Notes under the pieces: generated by a model
Database searches by the model: none
The model's input: the letters and a program-made list of their open reading frames with translations, nothing else
What the model was told of the DNA's origin: nothing
DNA from: Kiritimatiellia bacterium
Lineage (GTDB): Bacteria > Verrucomicrobiota > Kiritimatiellia > UBA8416 > JAIOPI01
NCBI GenBank assembly: GCA_028822745.1
Contig: JAPKCZ010000004.1
Span: 1 to 23,450 of the forward strand
Direction of reading: 5' to 3'
Length of the DNA: 23,450 bases
In this document: piece by piece, positions 1-8,661 of the stretch
Layout of the letters: every line of letters begins with the position of its first letter
Numbering within the stretch: the stretch's first letter is position 1
Program-made: the position numbers and the translations under genes

Positions 1-2
1 TT

Positions 3-3000
3 GGGGCCAGTATTCAGGTCAAGGCAGGAACCTATACGTCGGAATCGCCGCTATTCACACTCAGGGGGGTTCGCTTCGAGGCGCCGCTTGTCGCGGAGAC
101 CGTTCAGTCCGGAAATTATGATATTTTATGGTCGAACGCCGGTTTGGATACGGCAGCGAAAGTAGACATGCGACTCTCGCTGAATGGGCGAACCGGTCCC
201 TTTGATACCGTTATTGGCACGGACCTCTTTTTGACCGATGAACTTTTGAACTGGAATGTTCCGCAAGGGCTGGGCCCGTCCACGAACGCGGTATTGCGTA
301 TCGAGGTGATTGCGGCGCCGAACGACGTTCTTGACATTGGTTACACGGCCTTTTCGCGCGTCTTCAATCTTCAGGGCCTGCGTGTTGATACACCAAGTAC
401 AGGAGATGAACCTGTCCACAATGCCAATCAGATCATCGAGTGGACGGCCGCGAACGGCGGGGCATTGGTCGATGTTTTCTATTCGCCAGATGGTGGCATC
501 ACGGATGAAAGCGATCCGATCGCTGTTTTTGTAGACTCGCAGAATGGTCAGAACCTCATCAACTGGTCCATTGAGCCTTTTCGAACACCGTCAACCAACG
601 CTGTTGTGCGTGTGGTTTCGCAAGAGCATGCAGGGCTGGAGGGGCTATCGGAGCCCTTCACGCTGCAGGGCATACAGGTCACTCGCCCGACGCGGTTTGA
701 TATTTACTCAACAACCGACGCCATGAGCCCAATCTCGTGGGTTGGTGTCAACGCGGCTGGTGTCGTGCCGTATGATATATTCTATCTCATTGGTACGAAC
801 CAGACCTTGATTGCTACAGGCGAGAGCGGTCCCGCATTTGACTGGGTAATTCCGCCCGCGGCGGTCTCGGATGATATTCGAATCGTCATTACGGACGGTA
901 CTTTCGTTAACACGTCTGACACGTTCAGAGTCGTTGATCAGGCCACCGTTGAGGTGTCGTCGCCTGCACCAGGCGATTTTTGGAAAATCAGTGAAACCTA
1001 TACGGTGAAGTGGTTGCGCGGTGGGGCCATGGTCAACGATTTTACGGTCTATTACTCCACGTCGCCTTTCGTGGACACCAATTTGATCGCGACAGCAGGA
1101 AGTATCACATTCAATGCCGCTGAGAATGCTTTCGAAACCACCTGGAAAGTGCCTGATAGCCTTGGGCCGACGCGCATCATCGTTCAGCATAATACATTAC
1201 CCGCCGTCCGGGATGAGTCTGAACCATTCAATATCGTGGGTCAATTCGAGGTGATCACGCCCATTGATGGCGCTTCATTGTTCGCCTTGCGGCCCAGTGA
1301 GCCCGTTATTTGGCAAACATTGGGTAACGTGAAGTTCGTCGATCTATACTACTCGATTTCCCTCCAGCACGAGGCTGATAGCTGGGTTAAGATCAATACT
1401 GAACCCATTGCGAATAACGGGACGCCTTACACTGATAATGGCACCGATGATGATTGGGTGCTAAGCTCCTTCCCGTGGACGGTTGCCAACGCTCGCACGA
1501 CGCATGCTAAGATTCGTGTACAGGAAGCGGCGTACCCGCAGACCTTCGATTTAAGTTTCGACGGTCCTTTTGTCAATTCCGTCGGCGAGTTTAACATTAT
1601 TTACTATACGGTGTATTGGGATGTCTACGATGCTGGCTCTGCGCAACGGCTTGACTTTGTCTCTGTCATCGATAGCTCTGGGTGGTCCGAGTCGAGTCTG
1701 TCGAGTATTGCGCCAAACGTGATTAAGAATGATTACGCTTGGGGTACCTATAACACTGAGATCTATCGCGAAGGATTTTTCGACGCGCCTGTGCTCTTCT
1801 GGGATGCGGAGAATACGGACATTTCGGTGCCGGGACCGCAGTCTTGGACGCAGGACGTTGCCATGGTGCGTTCGCTTACAGCGCCGGACGCAAAAGTCCT
1901 TGCCAATTTTTCGTACGATACGCTAGATAGGAAATTTTCAATTCACTCCTGGATTGAGCGCGGCGGGTCCATTATCGAAACACCAACGAGCAGCCGAATC
2001 ACCGTTTATGACCGTGATGGGAACCAGGTCGAGTCCTTGCCGCACGACGCCTTTTTGGCCAACGGCATTTTCTTAACCGATTGGGTTGTGCCGGCACAGT
2101 ATGACAATCGTAGCGTGTTGTTTGCGAAGGTAGAAATCGAGCTTTCAGGCGTCACTTACTCATCTGGGTTGACCTTCACGCTTGTCGTGCCGCTTGGGGA
2201 TGAGATTCTAGTCCCGCTGGCCAACTTAACCGATGTACTGACGTCAAATGTTTTTGATGGCGTGACGGGTGTGTTGACAAATATTGCGAATTTGGCGGAA
2301 CAGTTCATTGCGCTTGAAGAGGTCACGCGGGAAGGGTTTACAAACGTTTCGCGACTGGTTCAATCGGCGACCGGCTTGATTGAGCGGGTACGATCTGACG
2401 TTGCCGGTATTTCGAATGAACTCGTCAACGTCATTGCGCCAAAAATTGACAGTGTGGCTTCCAATGTCGTGAACATTGCCGCCGATGTAAAGGTGGCGGT
2501 CGCTCGCATATTGACGCGACCCGAATCTGTCGCCTTTGGATCTACCAACTCGCTCCTGTACCGAACGCATACCGGATATGATCCCGGCATTGTGAATTAC
2601 GAGGTCCTCAATGCGGGCAGTGCGGTGGTTGTCTTCACTGACGCCATGACAGAAGTCATACCTGGTATTTACGAAGCCTCCTATGTCGCTAATTGGGGTG
2701 TAAACTCATATAAGATTCGGGCGTTCGACCCGAATGCGCAGGATAGCATTCTGGTACGTGTCGTGACGTATGACCCGCTCGCCGTACCGGACATGATTGC
2801 GGCCGTGACCAATGAATTGGACCTGTTGTCGTCACAGGTCATTGTGATGGCCGCCGTCAACAGCGAGTTGACGAACATGTTCCCCATCTTGGATAATATC
2901 AATCTGGATCTGTTGGCGACGGCGCTCGATATATCCAGTCTCACCAATGCGCTATTGGGTGTTGACTTTCTTCAGGTTGAAGAAAGTATCAGCAACTTGA

Positions 3001-6000
3001 CCAATGATCTGTCCGTGCTGGCGAATCTTGATCAGATCGCGTTGCAAATTGGTCTCCTTACGAACTCGATCGGTACCATCTCTGAACTGACTAATATTTC
3101 CGAAAGTGTGTCGGCATTAACAAACGCGCTCCACGGATTCGATGCCAGCGATGTGACGGCCATCAAGAACGATCTGCGTCTGTTTACGAACCGACTGGCA
3201 GTGATCGATTGGGAGCAGGTCAATCGGATCGAACAGAACGTGTCAGGGATCACGAATACGGTTGGATCTCTCGATTTGATGGCCAGTCAGCTGGTGGCGT
3301 TGACCAATGGCCTCGTCGCTGTCGACTTTGTGCGGATGGCGAGCACGGTGGAAGATCTGACGAACACCCTCATCGGCCTTGGCGATATTGCCACGGAACT
3401 TGCGGGCATCACAAACACGCTGGGCACAGACTTTGATCAGCTTGCCACGCAATTAAATAGCATTACCGGCACCTTGAGCGAACTCGACAATGTCACGGTT
3501 AAGCTGGATTTAATCACGAACGTGATAGGAAATGTTTCTCTGTCCATCATGGCACGCAACGTGTCCGATTTGACGAATGCTGTATTGAGTGTCGATTTCG
3601 CGGAGCTGGCCCAGAATGTGGATTCGCTGACCAATGTCTTCCCGAGCCTGACGGGCGTTTCTGGGCAGATCGCGTCGATTACGAATGTACTCTTCGGTGT
3701 TGATTTCGCGGCGATCGAAAGTGGCGCGTCCTCCGTTTCGAATGTCATTGCGGACCTGCAGGGGATCGATACGACCATTCAAAGTATTGACTTGCGAACG
3801 CGTGATGCGAATTTTGGTAACGTCGATTTCGAATTGATGTTTGCGCAGATTACATCGATCAGTAACATTCTGGCTGGCGTCGGCGGCCTCGAGACCATTG
3901 CTCAGGAAATCGGTAATCTCAGTAATTCGATCAGCCAAATCTCGAGTTTGACGAATCTGTCAACGACGGTCGATGCGCTGGGTGGAAAGCTGCTGCCATT
4001 TGATTTCGATCAGCTGTTGACGGATAGCACCTTCACCACAAACGCGCTAGGCGGCTTGTCTGGCCTGCTTGATTTGACCGATCAGTTGTCGGGCTTGAGT
4101 TCGTCCGTGACTGCGTTGGCTTCGGTGACGAACCTGTCCAGTCAGCTCGATGACATCCATCAACGCCTGAATGTACAGGTCGACTTTGCGCAGATGAACC
4201 TGGACATCGCTAGTGTCACCAACACCCTTGCTGGGCTTGACGCCCTTGTCGGCATTTCCGATCAGCTGAGCGGGCTGAGTTCATCTGTAGTCGGCCTCGC
4301 TGCGGTGACCAATATTTCATCACAGGTCGACGATTTGGCCACGGCCCTTCTGGTTAATGAAGATTATCAAAACATCTTCAGGGATCTAACGACGGTCACG
4401 AATCAACTGAATGCGCTGAGCGGGTTGCAGGCTTTGACTACGGCTATCAGCGGCCTCAGCACGTCCGTGACCTCACTAGCCGGCATCACTAACATTGAGT
4501 CTCAGGTGAGTGAGGTGTTTGCCGCCATTCAGGGCGTCGACTTCAGCGTGATCGAGGGTGGTGTGACGTCACTATCCAATAAACTTGCGGATGTCGATTG
4601 GCAGGACGTCACGGCCATTGGTGGCGATGTCCGGTATCTGACCAACGAGTTTGCTGCCGTTGGTAGTCTGGCTGATGTGGCGCGTGACCTCGCGGGTCTT
4701 ACCAATTCCATAGCGCGTTTGTCGAACGTGACCAATATCGGCGCCGAAATCGCCAATATCACGAATGCGCTGAATGGTCTAAACTGGTCGGACATCGGAG
4801 AGATTCAAAGCATGCTCGTCAGTGTCACGAACGAGCTGGGAACCTTGGAGGCGCTGAATGATATTCAGCAGATTGTCGCCACTCTCGCCGATGTCACGAA
4901 TTCTGTTGCTAAGTTGGACGGGCTGACCAATGTGCCAACTCAGGTTGACGCGCTGTCTGCGCAGCTCGCGGGTGTCGACTTCCTGCAATTGACCTCAGAT
5001 GTCGGTTCGCTCACGAACACCATGGCGGTGATCGATTGGGATGATATTGATGAAATCCGCGCGGAAATCGTCACTATTACCAACGCGCTCGGGTCGCTGC
5101 CTGACCTGCCTGCGTTGCTGGCCGAGATCACAAACCTGACAAACGCTTTTGAAGAGCTTCAGTCGGTGACGAATGTGTCGAGTAGCATCGATGCCATTGT
5201 GGCGGCCATTGGGAATGTGACCTTTGAGAGCATGGCGAGCGATGTGCGCGTGCTGACCAACGAAATTGCGCAGCTGAATCTGGATGTGATGGAGGACATA
5301 CAACGTGACGTCAGCGAAGTCACGAATCTGTTGCAAGGCATAACATTTGACAGTCTTGCGGAAATTCAACGTGGCGTGAGCGAAATCACGAGTACATTTG
5401 CAAGAGTGAGTTTCGAGCTGCTTGAAGAGATATTTGAAGACACGACGTTCATGACGAATCTGACTGGCGAACTGCAGGCCTTGGTCGACGCCGTGAACCC
5501 CTTGTTGGATCTAACGAATTCGATCCAAGAACTGTCGGGCATTACCAACATCGGCGGCCAAGTTTCCAATATCACGAATGCGCTGAATGGTCTGAATTGG
5601 GCAGACATTACTGACATTCAGACCCTCGTTCGGAGCATGACCAACGATGTGGCACTGCTTCGTAATATCGCCGGGGAAATCGGCGGGCTTACCAATCTTA
5701 TTTCTGCGGGCTCGTCCGACTTGACCAACATGACGACGCAGGTCGACGACATTCTTTCGAAAGTACAGGACTTCGAATGGGATACCATTCTCAAAGTGCG
5801 CGATGACATTGAGAACATTACCAACGCCGTGGTTCAGATATCGGGGCTGGAGGATGTCGCCAATACGTTAAATGGGTTGACCAACTCCATTGTGCAGTTG
5901 GCGGGGATTACCAATATTGGGTCGCAAGTGGGCAACTTGACCAATGCACTCTCCGGCCTGGATTGGTCCGATGTGATCGATATTCAGACGAAGGTCAATG

Positions 6001-7073
6001 ACATCACAAATACGTTGGGCGCGTTGAGCGACATCGACGCATTGACAGACATCATGCAGGGGCTTACCAATTCGCTGGCTGACATCAGTGCGGTAACGAA
6101 CCTTGAGGATCGCATCAAAATTGTTCAAAAGTCCGTCACCAACATTGTTTGGTCGGAAATCTCGCGAATTTCAAAATCCGTCGAGACATTGACGAACGAT
6201 TTGAGTTCGATCACAGGACTTGGTGGGGCGCTGACGAATCTGGTCGGATCGATTGATGCTGTCATTGCGGTGACTAATGTGCAGAAAAGCGTCGATACGC
6301 TGGCGACAACGTTTGCCGCGGCGCGCTGGTCGGACATTACGCAAATTGGAAGCGGCATTTCGTCGCTCAGTGCACAGCTTCAGGGCGTCAGTGGTGTTGA
6401 CTTACAGACGCTTGACCCGGCCTCGCTGGGGCGTATTGAACAACAACTTGCACGGATGCAGTCCGAAGATGGCGGCTCCGCATCAGTCATCAGTGAAATT
6501 GAGCGCTTGCTTGGGTCGTCATCGGCGCAGGGAAGTACGGTGCTGAGTCGCTTAAATGAAATTCTTGCAGACCTGAGCACCATCGGTCGCGATGCATCGG
6601 ATGCTTCGTCCAAGGCGAGCTCGGCAAAATCCCAGGCCTCTTCTGCGTCGGCAGCAGCCTCGGCCGCGAAGCAGGCCATCGAAGAGGGCGACTTGAGTCA
6701 GGCCATGGCGTCCATTCGTCAGATTATGTCGGACGTCCGCAGTGCGCAGCAGGATCTGCGGTCGATACCGCAGGATAAACAGAACTCGCGTGTCTTTGAC
6801 CGCGTTCGAGAAATGGCCGATACCATTGATGTATGGGCCAAGAGCCACGATCTCGATTATCCATTTACGGGCGAAGGCGGTGATTCGGGCGAAGGCGATG
6901 AAGCGGCCGGAAATACAGAACAGGCCGGCGGCCCGGGCGGCGATGAGGAAGAAGGCGAAGATCTCGCGTTCCGAATTCAGGAAATGCAGGCCAGCATGAC
7001 ATTCCTCATGAAGATGATTGAAGAGCTCGCCTATCAACCGGTTGTCGAAGAGGCCCTGCTCGCTGTTGAGTAG
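3..7073 (+). CDS. Giant Ig-like / Thr-Asn repeat fibrous protein, 5' end outside window
   Basis: The frame is open from the left edge, so the true start lies upstream; the TTG at 144 is inside the protein. The visible part is 2356 residues. Nucleotides about 66-1600 encode some five beta-rich modules of about 100 residues, with recurring boundaries such as FNLQGLRVDTP (near 375) and FTLQGIQVTRP (near 669) and internal IxW and W-x-(I/V)-P positions. They resemble Ig-like/KRE9-type extracellular modules. Another beta-rich segment follows (about 1600-2200). A first coiled-coil-like stretch and a beta domain (about 2530-2790) come next, then the long Thr-Asn repeat region to about 6400. The C-terminus has an Ala/Ser/Lys helix (6590-6690), a helical segment, an acidic Gly/Glu linker (6865-6960) and a short final helix. 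I see no C-terminal membrane segment or sorting signal. A surface or periplasmic fibre, tether or adhesin is likely by architecture; I do not recognise a named family. It sits just upstream of a membrane protein and F-type ATPase operon. Confidence 0.9.
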   Translation, partial: GASIQVKAGTYTSESPLFTLRGVRFEAPLVAETVQSGNYDILWSNAGLDTAAKVDMRLSLNGRTGPFDTVIGTDLFLTDELLNWNVPQGLGPSTNAVLRIEVIAAPNDVLDIGYTAFSRVFNLQGLRVDTPSTGDEPVHNANQIIEWTAANGGALVDVFYSPDGGITDESDPIAVFVDSQNGQNLINWSIEPFRTPSTNAVVRVVSQEHAGLEGLSEPFTLQGIQVTRPTRFDIYSTTDAMSPISWVGVNAAGVVPYDIFYLIGTNQTLIATGESGPAFDWVIPPAAVSDDIRIVITDGTFVNTSDTFRVVDQATVEVSSPAPGDFWKISETYTVKWLRGGAMVNDFTVYYSTSPFVDTNLIATAGSITFNAAENAFETTWKVPDSLGPTRIIVQHNTLPAVRDESEPFNIVGQFEVITPIDGASLFALRPSEPVIWQTLGNVKFVDLYYSISLQHEADSWVKINTEPIANNGTPYTDNGTDDDWVLSSFPWTVANARTTHAKIRVQEAAYPQTFDLSFDGPFVNSVGEFNIIYYTVYWDVYDAGSAQRLDFVSVIDSSGWSESSLSSIAPNVIKNDYAWGTYNTEIYREGFFDAPVLFWDAENTDISVPGPQSWTQDVAMVRSLTAPDAKVLANFSYDTLDRKFSIHSWIERGGSIIETPTSSRITVYDRDGNQVESLPHDAFLANGIFLTDWVVPAQYDNRSVLFAKVEIELSGVTYSSGLTFTLVVPLGDEILVPLANLTDVLTSNVFDGVTGVLTNIANLAEQFIALEEVTREGFTNVSRLVQSATGLIERVRSDVAGISNELVNVIAPKIDSVASNVVNIAADVKVAVARILTRPESVAFGSTNSLLYRTHTGYDPGIVNYEVLNAGSAVVVFTDAMTEVIPGIYEASYVANWGVNSYKIRAFDPNAQDSILVRVVTYDPLAVPDMIAAVTNELDLLSSQVIVMAAVNSELTNMFPILDNINLDLLATALDISSLTNALLGVDFLQVEESISNLTNDLSVLANLDQIALQIGLLTNSIGTISELTNISESVSALTNALHGFDASDVTAIKNDLRLFTNRLAVIDWEQVNRIEQNVSGITNTVGSLDLMASQLVALTNGLVAVDFVRMASTVEDLTNTLIGLGDIATELAGITNTLGTDFDQLATQLNSITGTLSELDNVTVKLDLITNVIGNVSLSIMARNVSDLTNAVLSVDFAELAQNVDSLTNVFPSLTGVSGQIASITNVLFGVDFAAIESGASSVSNVIADLQGIDTTIQSIDLRTRDANFGNVDFELMFAQITSISNILAGVGGLETIAQEIGNLSNSISQISSLTNLSTTVDALGGKLLPFDFDQLLTDSTFTTNALGGLSGLLDLTDQLSGLSSSVTALASVTNLSSQLDDIHQRLNVQVDFAQMNLDIASVTNTLAGLDALVGISDQLSGLSSSVVGLAAVTNISSQVDDLATALLVNEDYQNIFRDLTTVTNQLNALSGLQALTTAISGLSTSVTSLAGITNIESQVSEVFAAIQGVDFSVIEGGVTSLSNKLADVDWQDVTAIGGDVRYLTNEFAAVGSLADVARDLAGLTNSIARLSNVTNIGAEIANITNALNGLNWSDIGEIQSMLVSVTNELGTLEALNDIQQIVATLADVTNSVAKLDGLTNVPTQVDALSAQLAGVDFLQLTSDVGSLTNTMAVIDWDDIDEIRAEIVTITNALGSLPDLPALLAEITNLTNAFEELQSVTNVSSSIDAIVAAIGNVTFESMASDVRVLTNEIAQLNLDVMEDIQRDVSEVTNLLQGITFDSLAEIQRGVSEITSTFARVSFELLEEIFEDTTFMTNLTGELQALVDAVNPLLDLTNSIQELSGITNIGGQVSNITNALNGLNWADITDIQTLVRSMTNDVALLRNIAGEIGGLTNLISAGSSDLTNMTTQVDDILSKVQDFEWDTILKVRDDIENITNAVVQISGLEDVANTLNGLTNSIVQLAGITNIGSQVGNLTNALSGLDWSDVIDIQTKVNDITNTLGALSDIDALTDIMQGLTNSLADISAVTNLEDRIKIVQKSVTNIVWSEISRISKSVETLTNDLSSITGLGGALTNLVGSIDAVIAVTNVQKSVDTLATTFAAARWSDITQIGSGISSLSAQLQGVSGVDLQTLDPASLGRIEQQLARMQSEDGGSASVISEIERLLGSSSAQGSTVLSRLNEILADLSTIGRDASDASSKASSAKSQASSASAAASAAKQAIEEGDLSQAMASIRQIMSDVRSAQQDLRSIPQDKQNSRVFDRVREMADTIDVWAKSHDLDYPFTGEGGDSGEGDEAAGNTEQAGGPGGDEEEGEDLAFRIQEMQASMTFLMKMIEELAYQPVVEEALLAVE
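2790..6400 (+). repeat. Degenerate Thr-Asn (LTN/ITN/VTN) protein repeat array
   Basis: The codons in this stretch give the tripeptide LTN, ITN or VTN dozens of times, usually 10, 17, 19, 20 or 22 residues apart, with hydrophobic residues at coiled-coil-like spacing and recurrent VDF/IDW/LNW motifs. A higher-order unit of about 59-65 residues recurs, of the form LTNSI, TNI, TNAL, L(N/D)W, I..IQ, TN. Copies start near 4698, 4893, 5511, 5877 and 6063; the distances 4698-4893 (195 nt) and 5877-6063 (186 nt) show the period. Two copies share 28 identical bases (4753-4780 and 5566-5593), so part of the expansion is recent. If alpha-helical throughout, about 1200 residues would span roughly 180 nm (0.15 nm per residue), but the helical state is inferred. 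Confidence 0.8.
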
Positions 7074-7217
7074 GCGTGGCCGGGCGTAGGAACCGCGACG
7101 CTCCACGGACCACCTGGCCGTCGCTATTCACAAGGAAGGTGCAGGGCCTTGAATTGGTGCAGGTGTTTGATTGCGACACACCGCGTTTCACGACCTTGTC
7201 AAAGCATCCTTTTGGCT

Positions 7218-7246
7218 TTGCGTTCACGAAAGCGGACTGTTATTAT
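7218..7246 (+). promoter_or_regulatory. sigma70-like promoter for the envelope protein-ATPase operon
   Basis: A TTGCGT -35 box (7218-7223) and a TATTAT -10 box (7241-7246) are separated by exactly 17 bases. Transcription would start near 7253. That leaves about 85 nt of leader before the GTG chosen for the next gene and makes the ATG at 7256 unlikely unless the mRNA is leaderless. A 6-bp inverted repeat (CAAAGC 7200-7205, GCTTTG 7215-7220) touches the -35 box and could be an operator, but it is short. I see no clear terminator between 7073 and this point. Confidence 0.5.
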
Positions 7247-7339
7247 CGGGGCCCTATGATTTCGCTAGAGTCGTTTGCAATCCTCACGTCATTCTCACGT
7301 CGGAGGGGGAGTTCCCAACGTCAACACGGGCGTCGTGTT

Positions 7340-8635
7340 GTGTCTCGTCGCGGGGCTGTCCTGCTGTGCCGTGCGCTGGCTGTGCTGTTGTGTGTGGCAC
7401 CTTCCGCGTTATTTGCCGGTAAAATCGTATTGCGTGTGCAAGCGGGAAATCCCATCGATGTTCCGCAACGTGTAAAGATCAAATCCAATCTTCCCGCCGG
7501 CGTAAGCACAAATCATATTCTAAGTTTGGGCGGGCTCGATTTGGGTTACGACATTAAGCACGATGTGTATTACGTGCACAAGGACGTCGAACTGTCGGGT
7601 AAAGAGATTGTTGTCTTTGATGTCGAAATTGACGATATCTGGAATGTTTCACTTTCAGAGCTGGACACGATAGAGTCCCATTCGAAGCTTCTCGTGACCA
7701 AACTTGAGCGCGAGGCAACCCATGAAAGCGCGCTTTCTCTTCGGGACCGTGTTGCGGAAGAGGTGCGTGATATTCGGAAGCGGCAGAACGAGAACGCTAT
7801 TTCTAGCGGTCGCAAAGCCATTGATCACATTCGCGCCTATGAAACAAATCTTCAGGTGCTGAAGCGTGTCAAAATGGATGTGGCCAGATTGGAGAATCTG
7901 GCCATGGCGGCGGGCATCGACCCGGGCGCGCTGATTGGCATGGATGTGCGCTCGGCAACCCTCTCAACACGCGATTCATATGAAACCGAAAAAGATCGCG
8001 TCGCCATCATCCGTATCGCTGTTCAGAATCGTTCCGAAACATCCACGCGGACCATTCGATTGAAGCGCGAGTTGCCACCTGAGGTCCGTATTGATGACGT
8101 GCTTGATTCAGGGGGACTGGATGTCGGTATGGATTCCGAGAACAAGATTGCCTATGTATACAAGGACCGCATCGAATTGGCGCCCGACCAGCGTTTACTG
8201 TTTACCGTCAAAATTCGTGACCGGTGGAATATCAATACACCGCGCATCGCCGGCATGCTCACGGAAGCCACCAATACGATGGCTCGCATCGCCAACAAGG
8301 GTAATTTTGAAGGCTTGGAGGAAAGTCTCGCCGAAATTGTAACGTCTCTGACACGCATCCAGCAGGAGGCTGGACCCGCGACGGTGAGTCAGCGCTATGT
8401 GGCCTACTATCGCGGTCAGGGTCAGGCTCTGGATGAACTTGAGGCAAAGCTGAATCGCATCCTTATGGCCATTCCTGAATTGAAGCGAAGCGCCAGCCTG
8501 ATGTCTAATGTGAAGCCCCCCAGTCCCAAGACGACGTGGATGGTGATTTACATTATCCTCGCGTTTCTGGCAGTATTCAGCCTTCTGTTTTACCTGCGTT
8601 GGTACAAAAGCGGCGAAAAAGACGAAGAAACGTAA
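7340..8635 (+). CDS. Exported, C-terminally anchored protein with a duplicated domain
   Basis: I do not recognise the family. The frame is open from 7076. The GTG at 7340 is preferred because it gives a compact signal peptide: an Arg-rich start, a hydrophobic core and SALFA cleavage after about residue 26. Its ribosome binding site is weak, and ATG 7256 is the alternative. The mature protein has two related beta-rich domains (about residues 28-100 and 221-297) sharing a pattern of K-x-x-LP, GGLD(L/V)G, YV(H/Y)KD, (V/I)EL, F-x-V and D-x-WN. They are separated by a charged helical, probably coiled-coil region. A second helical region precedes a single transmembrane segment (about 400-419) with a short charged tail. 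The predicted topology is a periplasmic body with a C-terminal membrane anchor. A TAATAA double stop lies 26 nt before atpA, so the gene is probably the first gene of the ATPase operon and a candidate partner of the membrane motor or of the adjacent giant protein. Confidence 0.8.
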   Translation: MSRRGAVLLCRALAVLLCVAPSALFAGKIVLRVQAGNPIDVPQRVKIKSNLPAGVSTNHILSLGGLDLGYDIKHDVYYVHKDVELSGKEIVVFDVEIDDIWNVSLSELDTIESHSKLLVTKLEREATHESALSLRDRVAEEVRDIRKRQNENAISSGRKAIDHIRAYETNLQVLKRVKMDVARLENLAMAAGIDPGALIGMDVRSATLSTRDSYETEKDRVAIIRIAVQNRSETSTRTIRLKRELPPEVRIDDVLDSGGLDVGMDSENKIAYVYKDRIELAPDQRLLFTVKIRDRWNINTPRIAGMLTEATNTMARIANKGNFEGLEESLAEIVTSLTRIQQEAGPATVSQRYVAYYRGQGQALDELEAKLNRILMAIPELKRSASLMSNVKPPSPKTTWMVIYIILAFLAVFSLLFYLRWYKSGEKDEET

Positions 8636-8661
8636 TAACCGTTTCCCTAAAGGGCTCGAAA

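Noticed and set aside
126..6679. Many minus-strand open frames across the giant gene
   Set aside because: They mirror the repetitive codons of the plus-strand gene, have no ribosome binding sites or family resemblance, and conflict with the long open frame.
7076..7339. Longer start (GTG 7076 or ATG 7256) for the anchored envelope protein
   Set aside because: It would place 28 to 88 hydrophilic residues before the signal peptide, and the predicted transcription start (about 7253) excludes 7076 and nearly excludes 7256.
8536..8661. Upstream extension of the alpha subunit
   Set aside because: It runs inside the preceding gene in another frame and encodes no alpha-like sequence; ATG 8662 has a ribosome binding site and matches the family start.
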